Notes: a model not told the origin generated them from the letters alone. Numbered from the stretch's first letter, positions 43,677 through 53,043 are shown. The stretch: DNA of 64,000 nucleotides from UBA12481 sp942493265 (GCA_942493265.1 OW818688.1:620001-684000), one strand, 5' to 3'. Numbers and translations are program-made.

Positions 43677-43931
43677 ATGCCCATGGATATGAAAACAACC
43701 CCGAAAGCTGCCAGAAAAAAGAAAATCATTGAGTTGAGCCCTGATACTGAAAAACGGCTGAGGATCATAGCGGTTAATGAAGGCTATAACCTAAAGTCGT
43801 ACATAGAAAATGTACTTGACGAGATAGCTGAAGAAGATGAAGTTTTAATTGCTCTTTCAAAAGTTCCTGGCACCAATGAGCTTTTAACCGAATCAGAGAA
43901 ATCCGGTTTCCTAAAATCACTTTCTGAATGA
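43677..43931 (+). CDS. Antitoxin-like protein (type II TA)
   Basis: The 84-residue protein has a basic N-terminus (KTTPKAARKKKIIEL), a ribbon-helix-helix-like segment (SPDTEKRLRIIAVNEGYNLKSYIENVL) and an acidic tail that would wrap the toxin. It overlaps the RelE-like gene by 4 nt, the usual antitoxin-first order. ATGs at 43683 and 43689 are alternative starts. It should neutralise the toxin and repress the operon. Confidence 0.8.
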   Translation: MPMDMKTTPKAARKKKIIELSPDTEKRLRIIAVNEGYNLKSYIENVLDEIAEEDEVLIALSKVPGTNELLTESEKSGFLKSLSE

Positions 43932-44197
43932 ACCTCGAAATCTCAAAGGCGTTTGTCCGGGATGTCGAATCATTACCCATGCATACAAAAAAAATGATTC
44001 TTGAGGTGATCAATCAGATCCAGGCTGCAAAAACCCCGCATGAGATCCACGATTGCCTCAAGCTAAAAGGGGCGGATGATCTCTATAGGATTAGGATGGG
44101 TAATTACAGGATAACATTTGAAAATCATGACTCCATTGCGATATTGAAAAGAGCCCTACCCCGGGGGAAAATATATAAAAAGCAAAATCTCAAATAA
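43928..44197 (+). CDS. RelE/ParE-superfamily toxin
   Basis: The 89-residue protein has the RelE fold pattern: N-terminal helices (FVRDVESLPMHTKKMILEVINQI), then LKGADDLYRIRMGNYRITFEN and a basic C-terminus (RALPRGKIYKK). The Arg residues in YRIRMGNYRI and the basic tail fit an mRNA-cleaving RelE member rather than a gyrase poison, but this is not certain. It forms a bicistronic module with the antitoxin. Confidence 0.88.
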   Translation: MNLEISKAFVRDVESLPMHTKKMILEVINQIQAAKTPHEIHDCLKLKGADDLYRIRMGNYRITFENHDSIAILKRALPRGKIYKKQNLK

Positions 44198-44208
44198 TCA
44201 ATAAGCTG

Positions 44209-45552
44209 TTACCTCTTCTTCAAATTGGCAATTTTATCCCCACGGGTCTGTGGCTTCTTATACTGTTTACCTTTTCTGAGATAAGAACCGCCCTGGTTGG
44301 TTTTCTGATTTTTCCAGCTCTTCTCGTGAAGAGCCGCCCCTTTGGGTGCCAGTTTCTGGTTCCGGTGGGGATTGGGCATTACATCTTTGGGCTTCTCTTC
44401 CGGAATGAGTTCCTTCGAAATTTCCACCTCATCCGGAAAGTCAATCATCGGAATCATAACCCCCATCAGCGCTTCAATTGCCTCTTTTGCAGGCTCTTCT
44501 TTCGGGGTGTAAAACAGGATCGATTTTCCGGGATGTTCCGCCCGTCCGGTACGGCCAATCCGGTGCATATAATTCTCGGGATAATCGGGCGTGTCGAAAT
44601 TGATAACATGGGAAATCTTCTCAAAGTCGAGTCCGCGCGCCATCACATCCGTTGCGATTAAAACTCTGGCTTTCCCCTTTTCAAATTGCTGGATCGACTT
44701 GATCCGGAAATTCTGGGTTTTATTCGAATGGATGATTCCGCACTCTGATCCGTGCGTCTCCTCCAGGGTTTCAAATAACCGGTCGGCAATCCCTTTGCCC
44801 GATACAAAAACCAGAACTTTCTGATATTCATCGCGATCGCTGAGCAAAAACCTCAGCAGATTGACTTTCGAGTTAAAATTCCGCACCGGATAGCAGCTTT
44901 GTTCAATGTTTTCGAGCGGTGTGCCGCTTACGGCGATTGAAATCCGCACAGGTGACACAAAGAAATCATCGATCAGCGTATCGATCTCTTCGGTCATGGT
45001 AGCTGAAAACATGATATTCTGCCTTTTGGCTGGCAGGAAATCAAAAATATTGGTCAGCTGAAACCGAAACCCCTGATCGAGCATGATATCCACCTCATCG
45101 ATAACAAGCTTTTTCGCGGCCCGCAACACCAGGGCACCATTCACCACCAGATCATAAAGCCTGCCGGGAGTGGCCACCAGGATATCCGTTCCGAGGGCAA
45201 CATTCTGCCTCTGTGTATTGATATTTACCCCGCCATAAACACCCAGAACCCTGACGTTAAGATATTTAGTAAGACTTTGAACTTGCTCAACCACCTGTAT
45301 GACCAATTCCCGGGTTGGAACCAGTATTAAAACCCGGGGAGGAATTTCCTTCGAATATTTCAGATCCCTCAATAAGGGAAGAAGGTAGGCAAATGTTTTC
45401 CCGGTGCCGGTTTGCGCGATTCCCACGATATCCCTTCCCGACAGGATCACCGGATAAGCTTCAGCCTGGATTGGTGTTGGATTCTCAAATCCCAGTTCAT
45501 CAATCGCCGATTGTAAATGCTTTGATAAATTTAATTCCTCAAAAGAACTCAT
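44209..45552 (-). CDS. DEAD-box-type RNA helicase with DEVD motif
   Basis: The 447-residue helicase has Q motif (FEELNL, PTPIQAEAY), AQTGTGKT, PTRELVIQ, TPGRLYDL, SAT, VATDVMARGLDF and HRIGRTGRAEH. Motif II reads DEVD instead of DEAD (VIDEVDIMLD). The ~75-residue tail is very basic (NPHRNQKLAPKGAALHEKSW, LRKGKQYKKPQTRG) and likely binds RNA. It differs clearly from the helicase at 3101. Confidence 0.95.
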   Translation of the reverse strand: MSSFEELNLSKHLQSAIDELGFENPTPIQAEAYPVILSGRDIVGIAQTGTGKTFAYLLPLLRDLKYSKEIPPRVLILVPTRELVIQVVEQVQSLTKYLNVRVLGVYGGVNINTQRQNVALGTDILVATPGRLYDLVVNGALVLRAAKKLVIDEVDIMLDQGFRFQLTNIFDFLPAKRQNIMFSATMTEEIDTLIDDFFVSPVRISIAVSGTPLENIEQSCYPVRNFNSKVNLLRFLLSDRDEYQKVLVFVSGKGIADRLFETLEETHGSECGIIHSNKTQNFRIKSIQQFEKGKARVLIATDVMARGLDFEKISHVINFDTPDYPENYMHRIGRTGRAEHPGKSILFYTPKEEPAKEAIEALMGVMIPMIDFPDEVEISKELIPEEKPKDVMPNPHRNQKLAPKGAALHEKSWKNQKTNQGGSYLRKGKQYKKPQTRGDKIANLKKR

Positions 45553-45667
45553 TCAGATAAAATTTTCGGCAAAGGTAGCATAAATCAGGTAGTTCCGTGA
45601 TTAAATGCCGGGAGGTCACAGGGGTAAGCATAACCAAACCATGGCGATATGTCACCCTGGTCACAGC

Positions 45668-47116
45668 CTACAGCTCAACCCTGAAGCAGATCGCATGATC
45701 GCATGGCATTTTTTCCGGCAATGCAATCTCCAGTCCATCCGCCTTTTGCTTCCATTTAATCTGCTCACCGGAGCCCAGCAGAGAAATCCCTTTAATTATA
45801 ACAGGTTCCTTTGCGCTCATTGCCAATGCTTTAACCTTTAAAATCTTTTCAGATGGGATATCCAGGCAATAAACATAAAGTGCGTCCTTTTTGGAGGTGA
45901 AACGAAAATCCTTTGATGAATAGTCCAACCGGTTACTTTCACCGAAACCACCATCAGGATTCTCTGTCGGACCTTCACCGGCAATTTTCCAGGGCCGGGT
46001 ACCATAAATTCCTTCACCGTTGATTTTCAGCCAGCTGCCCATTGCCAGCAGAACATCCTGCTGCTCCTGCGTGATGGTTCCATCCGGTCGGGGTCCGACA
46101 TTCAGCAAAAGGTTTCCGTTTTTACTTACGATATCAATCAGGTCGTCGATCAAACTGTTCGGGGTCCGGTTTTCCTCTTCCGGTATATATCCCCATGATT
46201 TCTTACCAATGGAGGTATCAGTTTGCCAGGGGTATTTCTTACTGGCCTTGCTGCTTCCGCGCTCGATATCGTAAACGGCAACCCCATCTGGGAAAGCCGC
46301 ATTCTTGTAGTTTATGGCCACTCCCTTATTCCATTCCAGACCCTTGTTGTAATAATAGGATGCCAGAGATTTCCGGTAAGGCTCGAGGGCAGGCTGCTCG
46401 ATCCACCAATCGAACCAGAATAATTGCGGATGATATTTATCGATCAGTTCCGTGCACCTTAACAGCCAGTCGTTCATGAACTCCGGCGACATGGTTTCAT
46501 TTTCCTCGCGTGCCGGGCCATAGAAATCGGCATATTTCGGATCCATCACGTCGGAATCGAATTTGCGGCCACCCTGCAGGAACCACCAATGCTCGATCCG
46601 ATGCGAGGAGAGGCCGAATACCAGTCCCTGCTTCGCTGATGCGTCCGCGATTTCACCGATGATATCGCGGTGAGGGCCCATCTCTACGGCATTCCATTTC
46701 GAAAGGGCGGTTTTATACATGGCAAACCCGTCATGATGTTCAGCAACGGGAACCACATATTTGGCGCCGGCTTTAACGAACAGGCTCACCCATTCGTTCG
46801 CGTCGAATTTTTCCGCCTTGAACATCGGGATAAAATCCTTGTATCCGAATTTCTTCTGATCGCCATAAGTGGCAACATGATGTTTAAATACTTTGGAGCC
46901 CTGCTGGTACATCTGCCGGGGATACCATTCCGATTCAAACGCGGGCACGGAATATACCCCCCAGTGGATAAAAATGCCGAATTTGGCATCCCGAAGCCAG
47001 TCGGGACACTCATATTTTTTTAATGATTCCCAGGTAGCCTGATATCTCTCCTGTGCATTTACCTGAATTCCAATCATTAACAAAGCAATGATCAGAAAAT
47101 GTGCTCTTGCTTTCAT
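45668..47116 (-). CDS. GH29 alpha-L-fucosidase
   Basis: The 482-residue secreted enzyme has a signal peptide (to QVNAQ), the GH29 barrel with FGIFIHWGVYSVPA, VVPVAEHHDGFAMY, nucleophile Asp236 in LFWFDWW, and NLLLNVGPRPDG. A C-terminal beta-sandwich follows. It releases alpha-linked L-fucose from glycans outside the cytoplasm. It is the last gene of the LacI-epimerase-nucleotidyltransferase operon, 21 bp after the fusion gene, tying that operon to fucosylated substrates. Confidence 0.95.
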   Translation of the reverse strand: MKARAHFLIIALLMIGIQVNAQERYQATWESLKKYECPDWLRDAKFGIFIHWGVYSVPAFESEWYPRQMYQQGSKVFKHHVATYGDQKKFGYKDFIPMFKAEKFDANEWVSLFVKAGAKYVVPVAEHHDGFAMYKTALSKWNAVEMGPHRDIIGEIADASAKQGLVFGLSSHRIEHWWFLQGGRKFDSDVMDPKYADFYGPAREENETMSPEFMNDWLLRCTELIDKYHPQLFWFDWWIEQPALEPYRKSLASYYYNKGLEWNKGVAINYKNAAFPDGVAVYDIERGSSKASKKYPWQTDTSIGKKSWGYIPEEENRTPNSLIDDLIDIVSKNGNLLLNVGPRPDGTITQEQQDVLLAMGSWLKINGEGIYGTRPWKIAGEGPTENPDGGFGESNRLDYSSKDFRFTSKKDALYVYCLDIPSEKILKVKALAMSAKEPVIIKGISLLGSGEQIKWKQKADGLEIALPEKMPCDHAICFRVEL

Positions 47117-47137
47117 AAGATTTTAGGGTTAGTGGTT

Positions 47138-48274
47138 TTAATATTTTACTTTGATTTTAATGGCATCCACCACCTCGTTTTCCGATGCCACCATCACATA
47201 TCCGCCCCCGCTGCCCGAAGTGATGGCGCCCGGATAATTCGGAAAATAATTGGTTTCCATCTCCTGCAGCACCCAATCGGGAACCGTATCGGGAAGCATC
47301 TTTTTCCAGGCGAGCAATGTTGCCTTCATCGACTGTCCCAATCCGGCAACATCCTTTCTGATAATACTTTCCCAGCAAAGATCACCGGCTTCTCCCAATT
47401 CCTTAATGATCCGGGGATCGAGGTTTTTGTTGAGCAGCGGGTTGTAGCCCTCCGGACGGGGACGGAGCGGAACCAGGTGGAGAACATCGGACAACCAGTC
47501 GCAGATTTCCGGATCCACTGAGGATTCGATCTTCTGTGGCCAGTAGCTGCCATTGTAATACAACCGGTTCACACCCGGCTTCAACAAACCGATATGATCC
47601 TGTGACCCGGATATATAGGTATTCTGGAAATTTTCCGCGCCAAACAGAAGCTGCGCGTTGCGGAGCGGATCGCCCGAGGGCAGCTGGTTTCCCCACAGCT
47701 CGATGGCAACGCTTCGGGAGCTGGTAGCCATACCGCTGCGGTCGTTGAAATCCAGGGTCGGCCAGATCTGCGCAACCACTACCGATCCGGGATGCACTTC
47801 CGAAACCCAGGGCTGATCCATCCATCCTCCCGCCAGACAGAGTCGATAGGGGAACCGCAGCTCTTTCTTGGTTTCAGAGCTGGAGCGTGCCGGCAGACCT
47901 TCCTCCGGGATCCGCTTGAGAACCACGTATTCCACGCCGAGTCGTTTGCACAGATCCCTCTTTTCGGGTGTGCTGCCATCAAAATTGACGACAAAAATAT
48001 CCGGCTGCAACCTGGCCATATCCTCCGCAAAATCGAGCATGCCCATTCCGGATGATATGACGGCCTCCTCAACATATTTTATCGATCCCACCATGAATTT
48101 GCGCTCCTCCTGGGAGAAATAGGGCGCTTTGCCTTTGAGCTGCCGTATATTTTCATCCCGGCCCAGAAAAACGTGCAGCTTACCGTAGGCGGCAGCGGTC
48201 TTGAAAAACGCGACATGTCCGGCATGCAGCAGATCGTAGCATCCGCTGACCATGACTTTCTTAACTGGTTCCAT
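47138..48274 (-). CDS. Nucleotidyltransferase-GHMP kinase-like fusion
   Basis: The 378-residue protein joins two domains. Residues 1-135 are a cytidylyltransferase-type Rossmann fold with the CTP-binding HAGH (VSGCYDLLHAGHVAFF). Residues ~145-378 look like a GHMP kinase: sugar-binding LAGGWMDQPW (compare GGWTDTPP of fucokinases), a Ser-rich phosphate loop GMATSSRSVA and the C-terminal SGSGGGYVMVAS. It may phosphorylate a sugar at C1 and activate it to an NDP-sugar, like Bacteroides Fkp but with the domains reversed and of different type. The gene overlaps the epimerase gene by one base. Specificity is unknown. Confidence 0.75.
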   Translation of the reverse strand: MEPVKKVMVSGCYDLLHAGHVAFFKTAAAYGKLHVFLGRDENIRQLKGKAPYFSQEERKFMVGSIKYVEEAVISSGMGMLDFAEDMARLQPDIFVVNFDGSTPEKRDLCKRLGVEYVVLKRIPEEGLPARSSSETKKELRFPYRLCLAGGWMDQPWVSEVHPGSVVVAQIWPTLDFNDRSGMATSSRSVAIELWGNQLPSGDPLRNAQLLFGAENFQNTYISGSQDHIGLLKPGVNRLYYNGSYWPQKIESSVDPEICDWLSDVLHLVPLRPRPEGYNPLLNKNLDPRIIKELGEAGDLCWESIIRKDVAGLGQSMKATLLAWKKMLPDTVPDWVLQEMETNYFPNYPGAITSGSGGGYVMVASENEVVDAIKIKVKY

Positions 48275-49269
48275 CAGTTAAACCTGACTGGTTTTTTTGA
48301 ATTTTTGGCTTCAATCATTTGTTCGCGTATCCAAACATAGGTTTTCCGCAAACCTTCCATCAGGGGGATCGAGGGTTCCCAGTTCAGATAATGGCGGATC
48401 AGCGTATTTTCGCTGTTCCGGCCGCGCACCCCTTTTGGGGCAGTGAGATCGTATGATCGGTTCAGTTTGTATCCGGCAATCTCCTCAGCCATGTCGGCCA
48501 GTTGATTTATCGACACCATCTCGCTGCTGCCCAGATTGATCGGCTCTTCGATATTACTGTACATGATATCAAGGATCCCCTTGATGCAATCATCGATATA
48601 CATGAAACTCCGGGTTTGCAATCCATCTCCCCAGATTACGATATCCTTCACCCCATTCAGTTCCTTGTCGATCACCTTACGGCAGAGCGCAGCCGGTGCT
48701 TTTTCACGGCCACCGTCGTAAGTGCCGTACGGACCGTATACATTATGAAACCGTGCAACCCTCACCACGATTCCATAATCCTCATGAAAATGCCGGCACA
48801 TGCGCTCGCTGAAAAGTTTTTCCCATCCGTAACCATCCTCAGCCATAGCCGGGTAGGCATCTGATTCCCGTAATCCGGGATTATCCGTATCGGTTTGCTT
48901 GGTTGCATTATACACGCACGCCGAGGATGCATAGAAGTAGCGGGTGATCCCCTTATCCCGGGCTGCCATCAGCAAATGAGTATTGATCAGAACACTCAGC
49001 ATGCAATCGGCTTTATGAGTCTCGATAAAACCCATTCCGCCCATATCTGCTGCGAGGTTAAACACCTCATGATAGCCATTCAGCGCCTGATAGCAATTCT
49101 CCTTAACCATCAGGTCGAGGATCAGGTTATCCGCTTCGGCAGTCACCTGATACCATTGATTGAGCGGCTTTTTATCCACCGCCCGCACCTGATATCCTTT
49201 TGCCAATAAAGCCTTTACAAGATGGCCGCCAATAAAGCCGCCGGCCCCGGCCACAACTACTCGTTTCAT
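48274..49269 (-). CDS. NAD-dependent sugar-nucleotide epimerase, GDP-mannose 3,5-epimerase-like
   Basis: The 331-residue short-chain dehydrogenase-type protein has GAGGFIGGHLV for NAD, the Ser/Tyr/Lys triad in ASSACVY and YGWEKL, and HNVYGPYGTYDGGREKAPAALCRK. This last block and NLAADMGGMGFI are characteristic of GDP-mannose 3,5-epimerases, which make GDP-L-galactose or GDP-L-gulose. It follows the LacI gene by 4 bp and overlaps the fusion gene. A shared NDP-sugar pathway is inferred. Confidence 0.87.
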   Translation of the reverse strand: MKRVVVAGAGGFIGGHLVKALLAKGYQVRAVDKKPLNQWYQVTAEADNLILDLMVKENCYQALNGYHEVFNLAADMGGMGFIETHKADCMLSVLINTHLLMAARDKGITRYFYASSACVYNATKQTDTDNPGLRESDAYPAMAEDGYGWEKLFSERMCRHFHEDYGIVVRVARFHNVYGPYGTYDGGREKAPAALCRKVIDKELNGVKDIVIWGDGLQTRSFMYIDDCIKGILDIMYSNIEEPINLGSSEMVSINQLADMAEEIAGYKLNRSYDLTAPKGVRGRNSENTLIRHYLNWEPSIPLMEGLRKTYVWIREQMIEAKNSKKPVRFN

Positions 49270-49273
49270 ATAT

Positions 49274-50290
49274 TTATCTTTTAAATTTTACTGAACTGCT
49301 CCAGTGAAAGTCCTCAGGAAGCCGGATCTCAACCGGACTTGCGGGAACCTCCGACCGAATTTCTTCCAGGAGCCGGTTGGTTGCCGTTTGCCCCATCAGC
49401 CGGGGATCCTGACTCACCACGGCCAGCGGTGGATTGAACATTTCCGTTGTTTCAGGAAAGCCGAACCCAACCACCCCGATATCCTCCGGTATCCTCAATC
49501 CGAGCTCCCTGCAGGCCTTATAAACTCCGAGTGCCACCCGGTCGTTCACGGCGATCACAATCTCGGGCAGGTTTCCGTGCTTGTACAGTTTCATAAATGA
49601 CAGATAGCCGTCATTGATCTCATATCCTCCTTCAATGATCCACTCTTTCCACAGGATCAATCCGTTCTTTTCCATGCCCGACCGATAACCCTCCAGTCTT
49701 TCCTTCCCGATATTGGTTGTGGAATACCCCGAAAGATGGGCTATGCGGGTAAATCCGGCGATCACCAGCCGGTCGATGGCCAGGCGCACTCCCCGGTTGT
49801 CGTCAAACACCACCCGGCTGAAACCGGTTTCGGCCAGCGCCCGGTCGAAGTACACCAGCGGAATCTCCATCTTCCGCACCAATTCAAATATTCCCGGGTC
49901 GGAGGTATGCTGGGAAAGACAAACCAGCAATCCATCCACCCGTTTTCCAACCAGGTTGCGGATATTTTTTTGCTCGAGTTCCTCGTTTTCGCGCGAAACG
50001 GTCAGCAATACCTGATAACCGCTACCGGTTGCCGTATCGATGATGCTGTTCACCACATGACTGAAAAAACTGTTCTCCAGGTCGGGTACCACCACCCCGA
50101 TGGTATTGGTGGTGCGGGAAGTCAGCTGCCGGGCAATCTGGTTGGGTGAATAGCCGGATTCCGCAGCAGCTTCCAGCACCCGTTTCTTCATAGTGGCCGA
50201 AATATCAGGATGATCGCGCAGCGCTTTCGATACGGTGATCCGGGTAACGTTCAGCTTCCGGGCAATATCCTCCTGGGTAACATGTCTCAT
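49274..50290 (-). CDS. LacI/GalR-family regulator
   Basis: The 338-residue protein has an N-terminal helix-turn-helix (VTQEDIARKLNVTRITVSKAL) with hinge helix (NQIARQLTSRTTN) and a periplasmic-binding-protein-like sugar domain. It begins the operon with epimerase, nucleotidyltransferase fusion and fucosidase and probably controls it in response to a sugar. A palindrome 13-23 bp upstream of its start may be its operator. Confidence 0.94.
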   Translation of the reverse strand: MRHVTQEDIARKLNVTRITVSKALRDHPDISATMKKRVLEAAAESGYSPNQIARQLTSRTTNTIGVVVPDLENSFFSHVVNSIIDTATGSGYQVLLTVSRENEELEQKNIRNLVGKRVDGLLVCLSQHTSDPGIFELVRKMEIPLVYFDRALAETGFSRVVFDDNRGVRLAIDRLVIAGFTRIAHLSGYSTTNIGKERLEGYRSGMEKNGLILWKEWIIEGGYEINDGYLSFMKLYKHGNLPEIVIAVNDRVALGVYKACRELGLRIPEDIGVVGFGFPETTEMFNPPLAVVSQDPRLMGQTATNRLLEEIRSEVPASPVEIRLPEDFHWSSSVKFKR

Positions 50291-50302
50291 TTTATACTTT
50301 AC

Positions 50303-50313
50303 TTACGCGGTAA
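50303..50313. promoter_or_regulatory. Candidate LacI-type operator
   Basis: TTACGCGGTAA (TTAC/GTAA arms with a GC-rich centre) lies 13 bp upstream of the lacI-type start. LacI/GalR operators are short palindromes centred on CG. Autoregulation is inferred from position only. Confidence 0.4.
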
Positions 50314-50348
50314 CTTTCTCGTGTAAAAATAATAAAAAAAATAAAAAC

Positions 50349-50435
50349 TCTGTGGTCCTCTGTGTTTCTCTGTGCCCCTCTGTGTCAGTTCTTTATTACA
50401 CAGAGAACCCCAGAGAACAGAAGAGGGCCACAGAG
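50349..50435. repeat. CTCTGTG palindromic repeat
   Basis: Four spaced CTCTGTG units (50349-50385) face inverted CACAGAG-type units (50399-50435). The sequence can fold into a long, imperfect hairpin. It sits between the divergent lacI-type and 50490 genes. Confidence 0.85.
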
Positions 50436-50489
50436 AAACAAGTGGAATCTAACTATATCTGATTATCGCAGTATTGCTAACTTTAGGGC

Positions 50490-51848
50490 ATGAAACGGAT
50501 CTCCATCATTATGCTTTGTTGCGCATTCCTGTTGACGCAACACCATTCGTTCAGCCAACAGGCAAATTCTTCAACGGAACTTGATAAAGTACCTCACGGC
50601 ATCTCCGTTCAGGACTGGGGAAAGATGAATTCGCGCTGGCAGCCCTACTCCACCAGGGTTCTGATTCATAAAACAGATGGCAGCACGCTTGAGGGCCAGC
50701 TCACCTGGATGAGCGACAGCCTCCTGCTGGTGCAGAAAAACTTTGATTTGCCGGATGGATTGATGAATCCCGAAGATTACACCAGGATACCCGTCAGGGA
50801 TATTGCCACGATGGAAGTGAGACTGGGCGGACATCCATATCAGGGTCTGATCATTGGCGCATTGGCGGGTGTAATTCCCGGTTTTGTTACCGGGGCAATA
50901 CTGGCTCAGGGCTGGACGATTATCCCGGCCATCGTCTTTGGAACGGTGACTGCAGCGGGCGGTGGAACCCTCGGTACATTCATTCAGAAAGCCAACCGCA
51001 AACAAACATTGGAAATCAAGGCTGATGAATTATCCGGCCGTATCTACCGAAAGATGAAGATTTCAGCACTTTTCCCGGATGAACTGCCAAAACTGCCTTC
51101 CCGCACCAGTGAAGCCCGGCTGCCCGATTTTGAAAATCTCATGAGCCTGTCGCCAACCCTGAAACGCGCATTCCCGGATAATCCGTTTGCACTTTCCATT
51201 CACACCACTCTCCTGACAAATTCGGTGCGTAAACGGTTGCAAAACTGGTACATGAGTCCTCTATGGGGACCGCCGGATCCCTATTATGAAACCAGAATCG
51301 GTGTGCAGGCTGATTTTTCAGGAAGAATCGGTAAACGGTTCCAGGCAGGGATGCTGTTTCAATTGTTTCCGGGGGATATCTCCTCCACATTTTTTGATAA
51401 TTACCTGCCCGAATGGAATGTTAATTACCAGTACAACCACCATATCAAGCAAACCACATTGGGCATTTACGGCGGATGGCTGTTGCAGCCGACCGATCCC
51501 TACTGGGCCCGTAAGCTTGAAGCATCCATTCAGGTTGGAGCCGTGGTTTCCGATGTATATGAGCATTTCTATTTCAACTGGAACTCCATCATTGGAGAGG
51601 GCACCGGCGAAACATTCATTCAGCAGCACCATTTCCAGCCCGGTGCCATGCTTCGGCTGAAATCATCGTGGTACCTGATTCCCGGGCTATCTGTCGATGC
51701 CGGTCTGGAAGGATTCCTGATTAAAAAAATTCAGTTTGAAGAAAGAACGGTGTTGCCTGAAACAACCTATGGCCCCACCTATATCCAGGGCCATAAATTG
51801 AACTTCAGCAATTTGCAGGGGTTTGTCGGGCTCAGCGTACACTTTTAG
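50490..51848 (+). CDS. Predicted outer-membrane barrel protein of unknown function
   Basis: The 452-residue protein has a signal peptide (to HSFSQ), a soluble N-terminal domain (VLIHKTDGSTLEGQLTWMSDSLLLVQK, a fold like SH3/LSm-type strands) and a Gly-rich hydrophobic hairpin (GLIIGALAGVIPGFVTGAI). The C-terminal ~230 residues are of alternating amphipathic strands ending in a terminal Phe (LQGFVGLSVHF), as in outer-membrane barrels. I recognise no named family. The CGCGGAT palindrome follows directly. Confidence 0.75.
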   Translation: MKRISIIMLCCAFLLTQHHSFSQQANSSTELDKVPHGISVQDWGKMNSRWQPYSTRVLIHKTDGSTLEGQLTWMSDSLLLVQKNFDLPDGLMNPEDYTRIPVRDIATMEVRLGGHPYQGLIIGALAGVIPGFVTGAILAQGWTIIPAIVFGTVTAAGGGTLGTFIQKANRKQTLEIKADELSGRIYRKMKISALFPDELPKLPSRTSEARLPDFENLMSLSPTLKRAFPDNPFALSIHTTLLTNSVRKRLQNWYMSPLWGPPDPYYETRIGVQADFSGRIGKRFQAGMLFQLFPGDISSTFFDNYLPEWNVNYQYNHHIKQTTLGIYGGWLLQPTDPYWARKLEASIQVGAVVSDVYEHFYFNWNSIIGEGTGETFIQQHHFQPGAMLRLKSSWYLIPGLSVDAGLEGFLIKKIQFEERTVLPETTYGPTYIQGHKLNFSNLQGFVGLSVHF

Positions 51849-51856
51849 CTTTTTTT

Positions 51857-51965
51857 GCACGCGGATTTACGCGGATGCTGCGCAGCGCGGATTTACGCGG
51901 ATTTTTTAATTTTAAGAAATCCGCGTAAATCCGCGTTCCGTTAGGATCCGCGTAAATCCGCGTGC
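51857..51965. repeat. 109-bp CGCGGAT palindrome (copy 2)
   Basis: It runs from GCACGCGGATTTACGCGGAT to ATCCGCGTAAATCCGCGTGC with an A/T-rich centre and an internal CTGCGCAGCG. It is the same family and length as 23961-24070, and lies in the convergent space after the 50490 gene and the 51980 gene. Confidence 0.88.
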
Positions 51966-51979
51966 CTCTTTTAACCCGG

Positions 51980-52837
51980 TTACCTTTCCCGGATATCCAC
52001 CCTATAAGTACCTTTTGCCTTCTCAGCCGTAACGGTGATCATCCACTTACCAACGTATTGGGCCTCATCCAGGTCCTCGAATTTGAGATTCTGCTTCCAG
52101 TTTACATTGGCCAAAGATGACAGGGTATATTCATTATACAATTCACCATCAGGTCTTTTAATAACAATTTTCACCTTACCGGCTTCGATTTCACCGTTCA
52201 CGGATATTGCCAGACCAGTGGCTCCTGGCTTAACCTCGTAATTGAAATCCGCAGCGCTGGATTCATCCGCCAGATTTCTATTGATCGACAGATTGTCCTG
52301 GTTTCCTGCATAAAAGTTATAGACTCCCCCTTTTAACTCCGGAATATCAAATTTAAAATTACCCGGTGTTCCCATAACGATCTTTTCACCACCCTGTGAA
52401 TCCCATTTCGGCGTGTGATAATAATAATGCCACTTCTTGCCGTTAAAATCTTGAACAACATCCATCTCCTTTGCATTCTTGTCGCGGATAATCACCATAC
52501 TTCTCTCCATTTCCCTTTTCTGATCCCGCATGGCTTCCCGTGCCTCCTGCATGGCCTCGCGCTGCTGTTCCATGGCTTCACGAACCTCTTCCCGCTGCTC
52601 ATCGGCCTGAGCCATAGCCTCCTCACGGATAGCGGCAATCTCCTCATGGTTTCCGGCTTCCCAGACGCCTTTTTCAATTTCAGTAAAATTAATTCCCTGA
52701 AGCTCCTGCAGCTTTTTCGAATGTTTCTCAATCTTCCGCAGTTCACGGTTTATCTTTTTTTCATTTTGACCCATCAGGGTTAGCGGGCCCGCCAGAAATG
52801 CCACCAGCAAAAGAGGCGTAATAATCAATGCTTTCAT
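51980..52837 (-). CDS. Secreted coiled-coil protein of unknown function
   Basis: The 285-residue protein has a signal peptide (to LTLMGQ) and a long charged helix (residues ~25-115, rich in REEAMAQADEQREEVREA-type heptads). A C-terminal beta-rich domain (residues ~130-285; KWHYYYHTPKWD, YNFYAGNQDNLSINRNL) ends YRVDIRER. I recognise no family. It stands alone, with a repeat-filled space on each side. Confidence 0.75.
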   Translation of the reverse strand: MKALIITPLLLVAFLAGPLTLMGQNEKKINRELRKIEKHSKKLQELQGINFTEIEKGVWEAGNHEEIAAIREEAMAQADEQREEVREAMEQQREAMQEAREAMRDQKREMERSMVIIRDKNAKEMDVVQDFNGKKWHYYYHTPKWDSQGGEKIVMGTPGNFKFDIPELKGGVYNFYAGNQDNLSINRNLADESSAADFNYEVKPGATGLAISVNGEIEAGKVKIVIKRPDGELYNEYTLSSLANVNWKQNLKFEDLDEAQYVGKWMITVTAEKAKGTYRVDIRER

Positions 52838-52981
52838 TTGTATCAGTTTAAGTTATGATGCAAAATTAGTCCTGATCGCCGTGGGATAGCGTTAATACCG
52901 GGTTAATGGATTGTTAAGGGAAATAAACTTTGGCTAATATTTCCATTCCGCCATAAAAACTCCATCTGTTTAATGCTCTTA

Positions 52982-53043
52982 GTGACAAGTGACAAGTGAC
53001 AAGTGACGGGGATGCTGTCACTCGTCACTCGTCACTCGTCACT
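52982..53043. repeat. Inverted heptamer arrays forming a long hairpin
   Basis: GTGACAA x3 plus GTGACGG (52982-53009) are followed by GTCACTC x3 plus GTCACTA (53017-53044). The two arms pair over 26 bp with three mismatches around a 9-nt loop. The array lies between divergent genes 51980-52837 and 53110. Confidence 0.88.
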
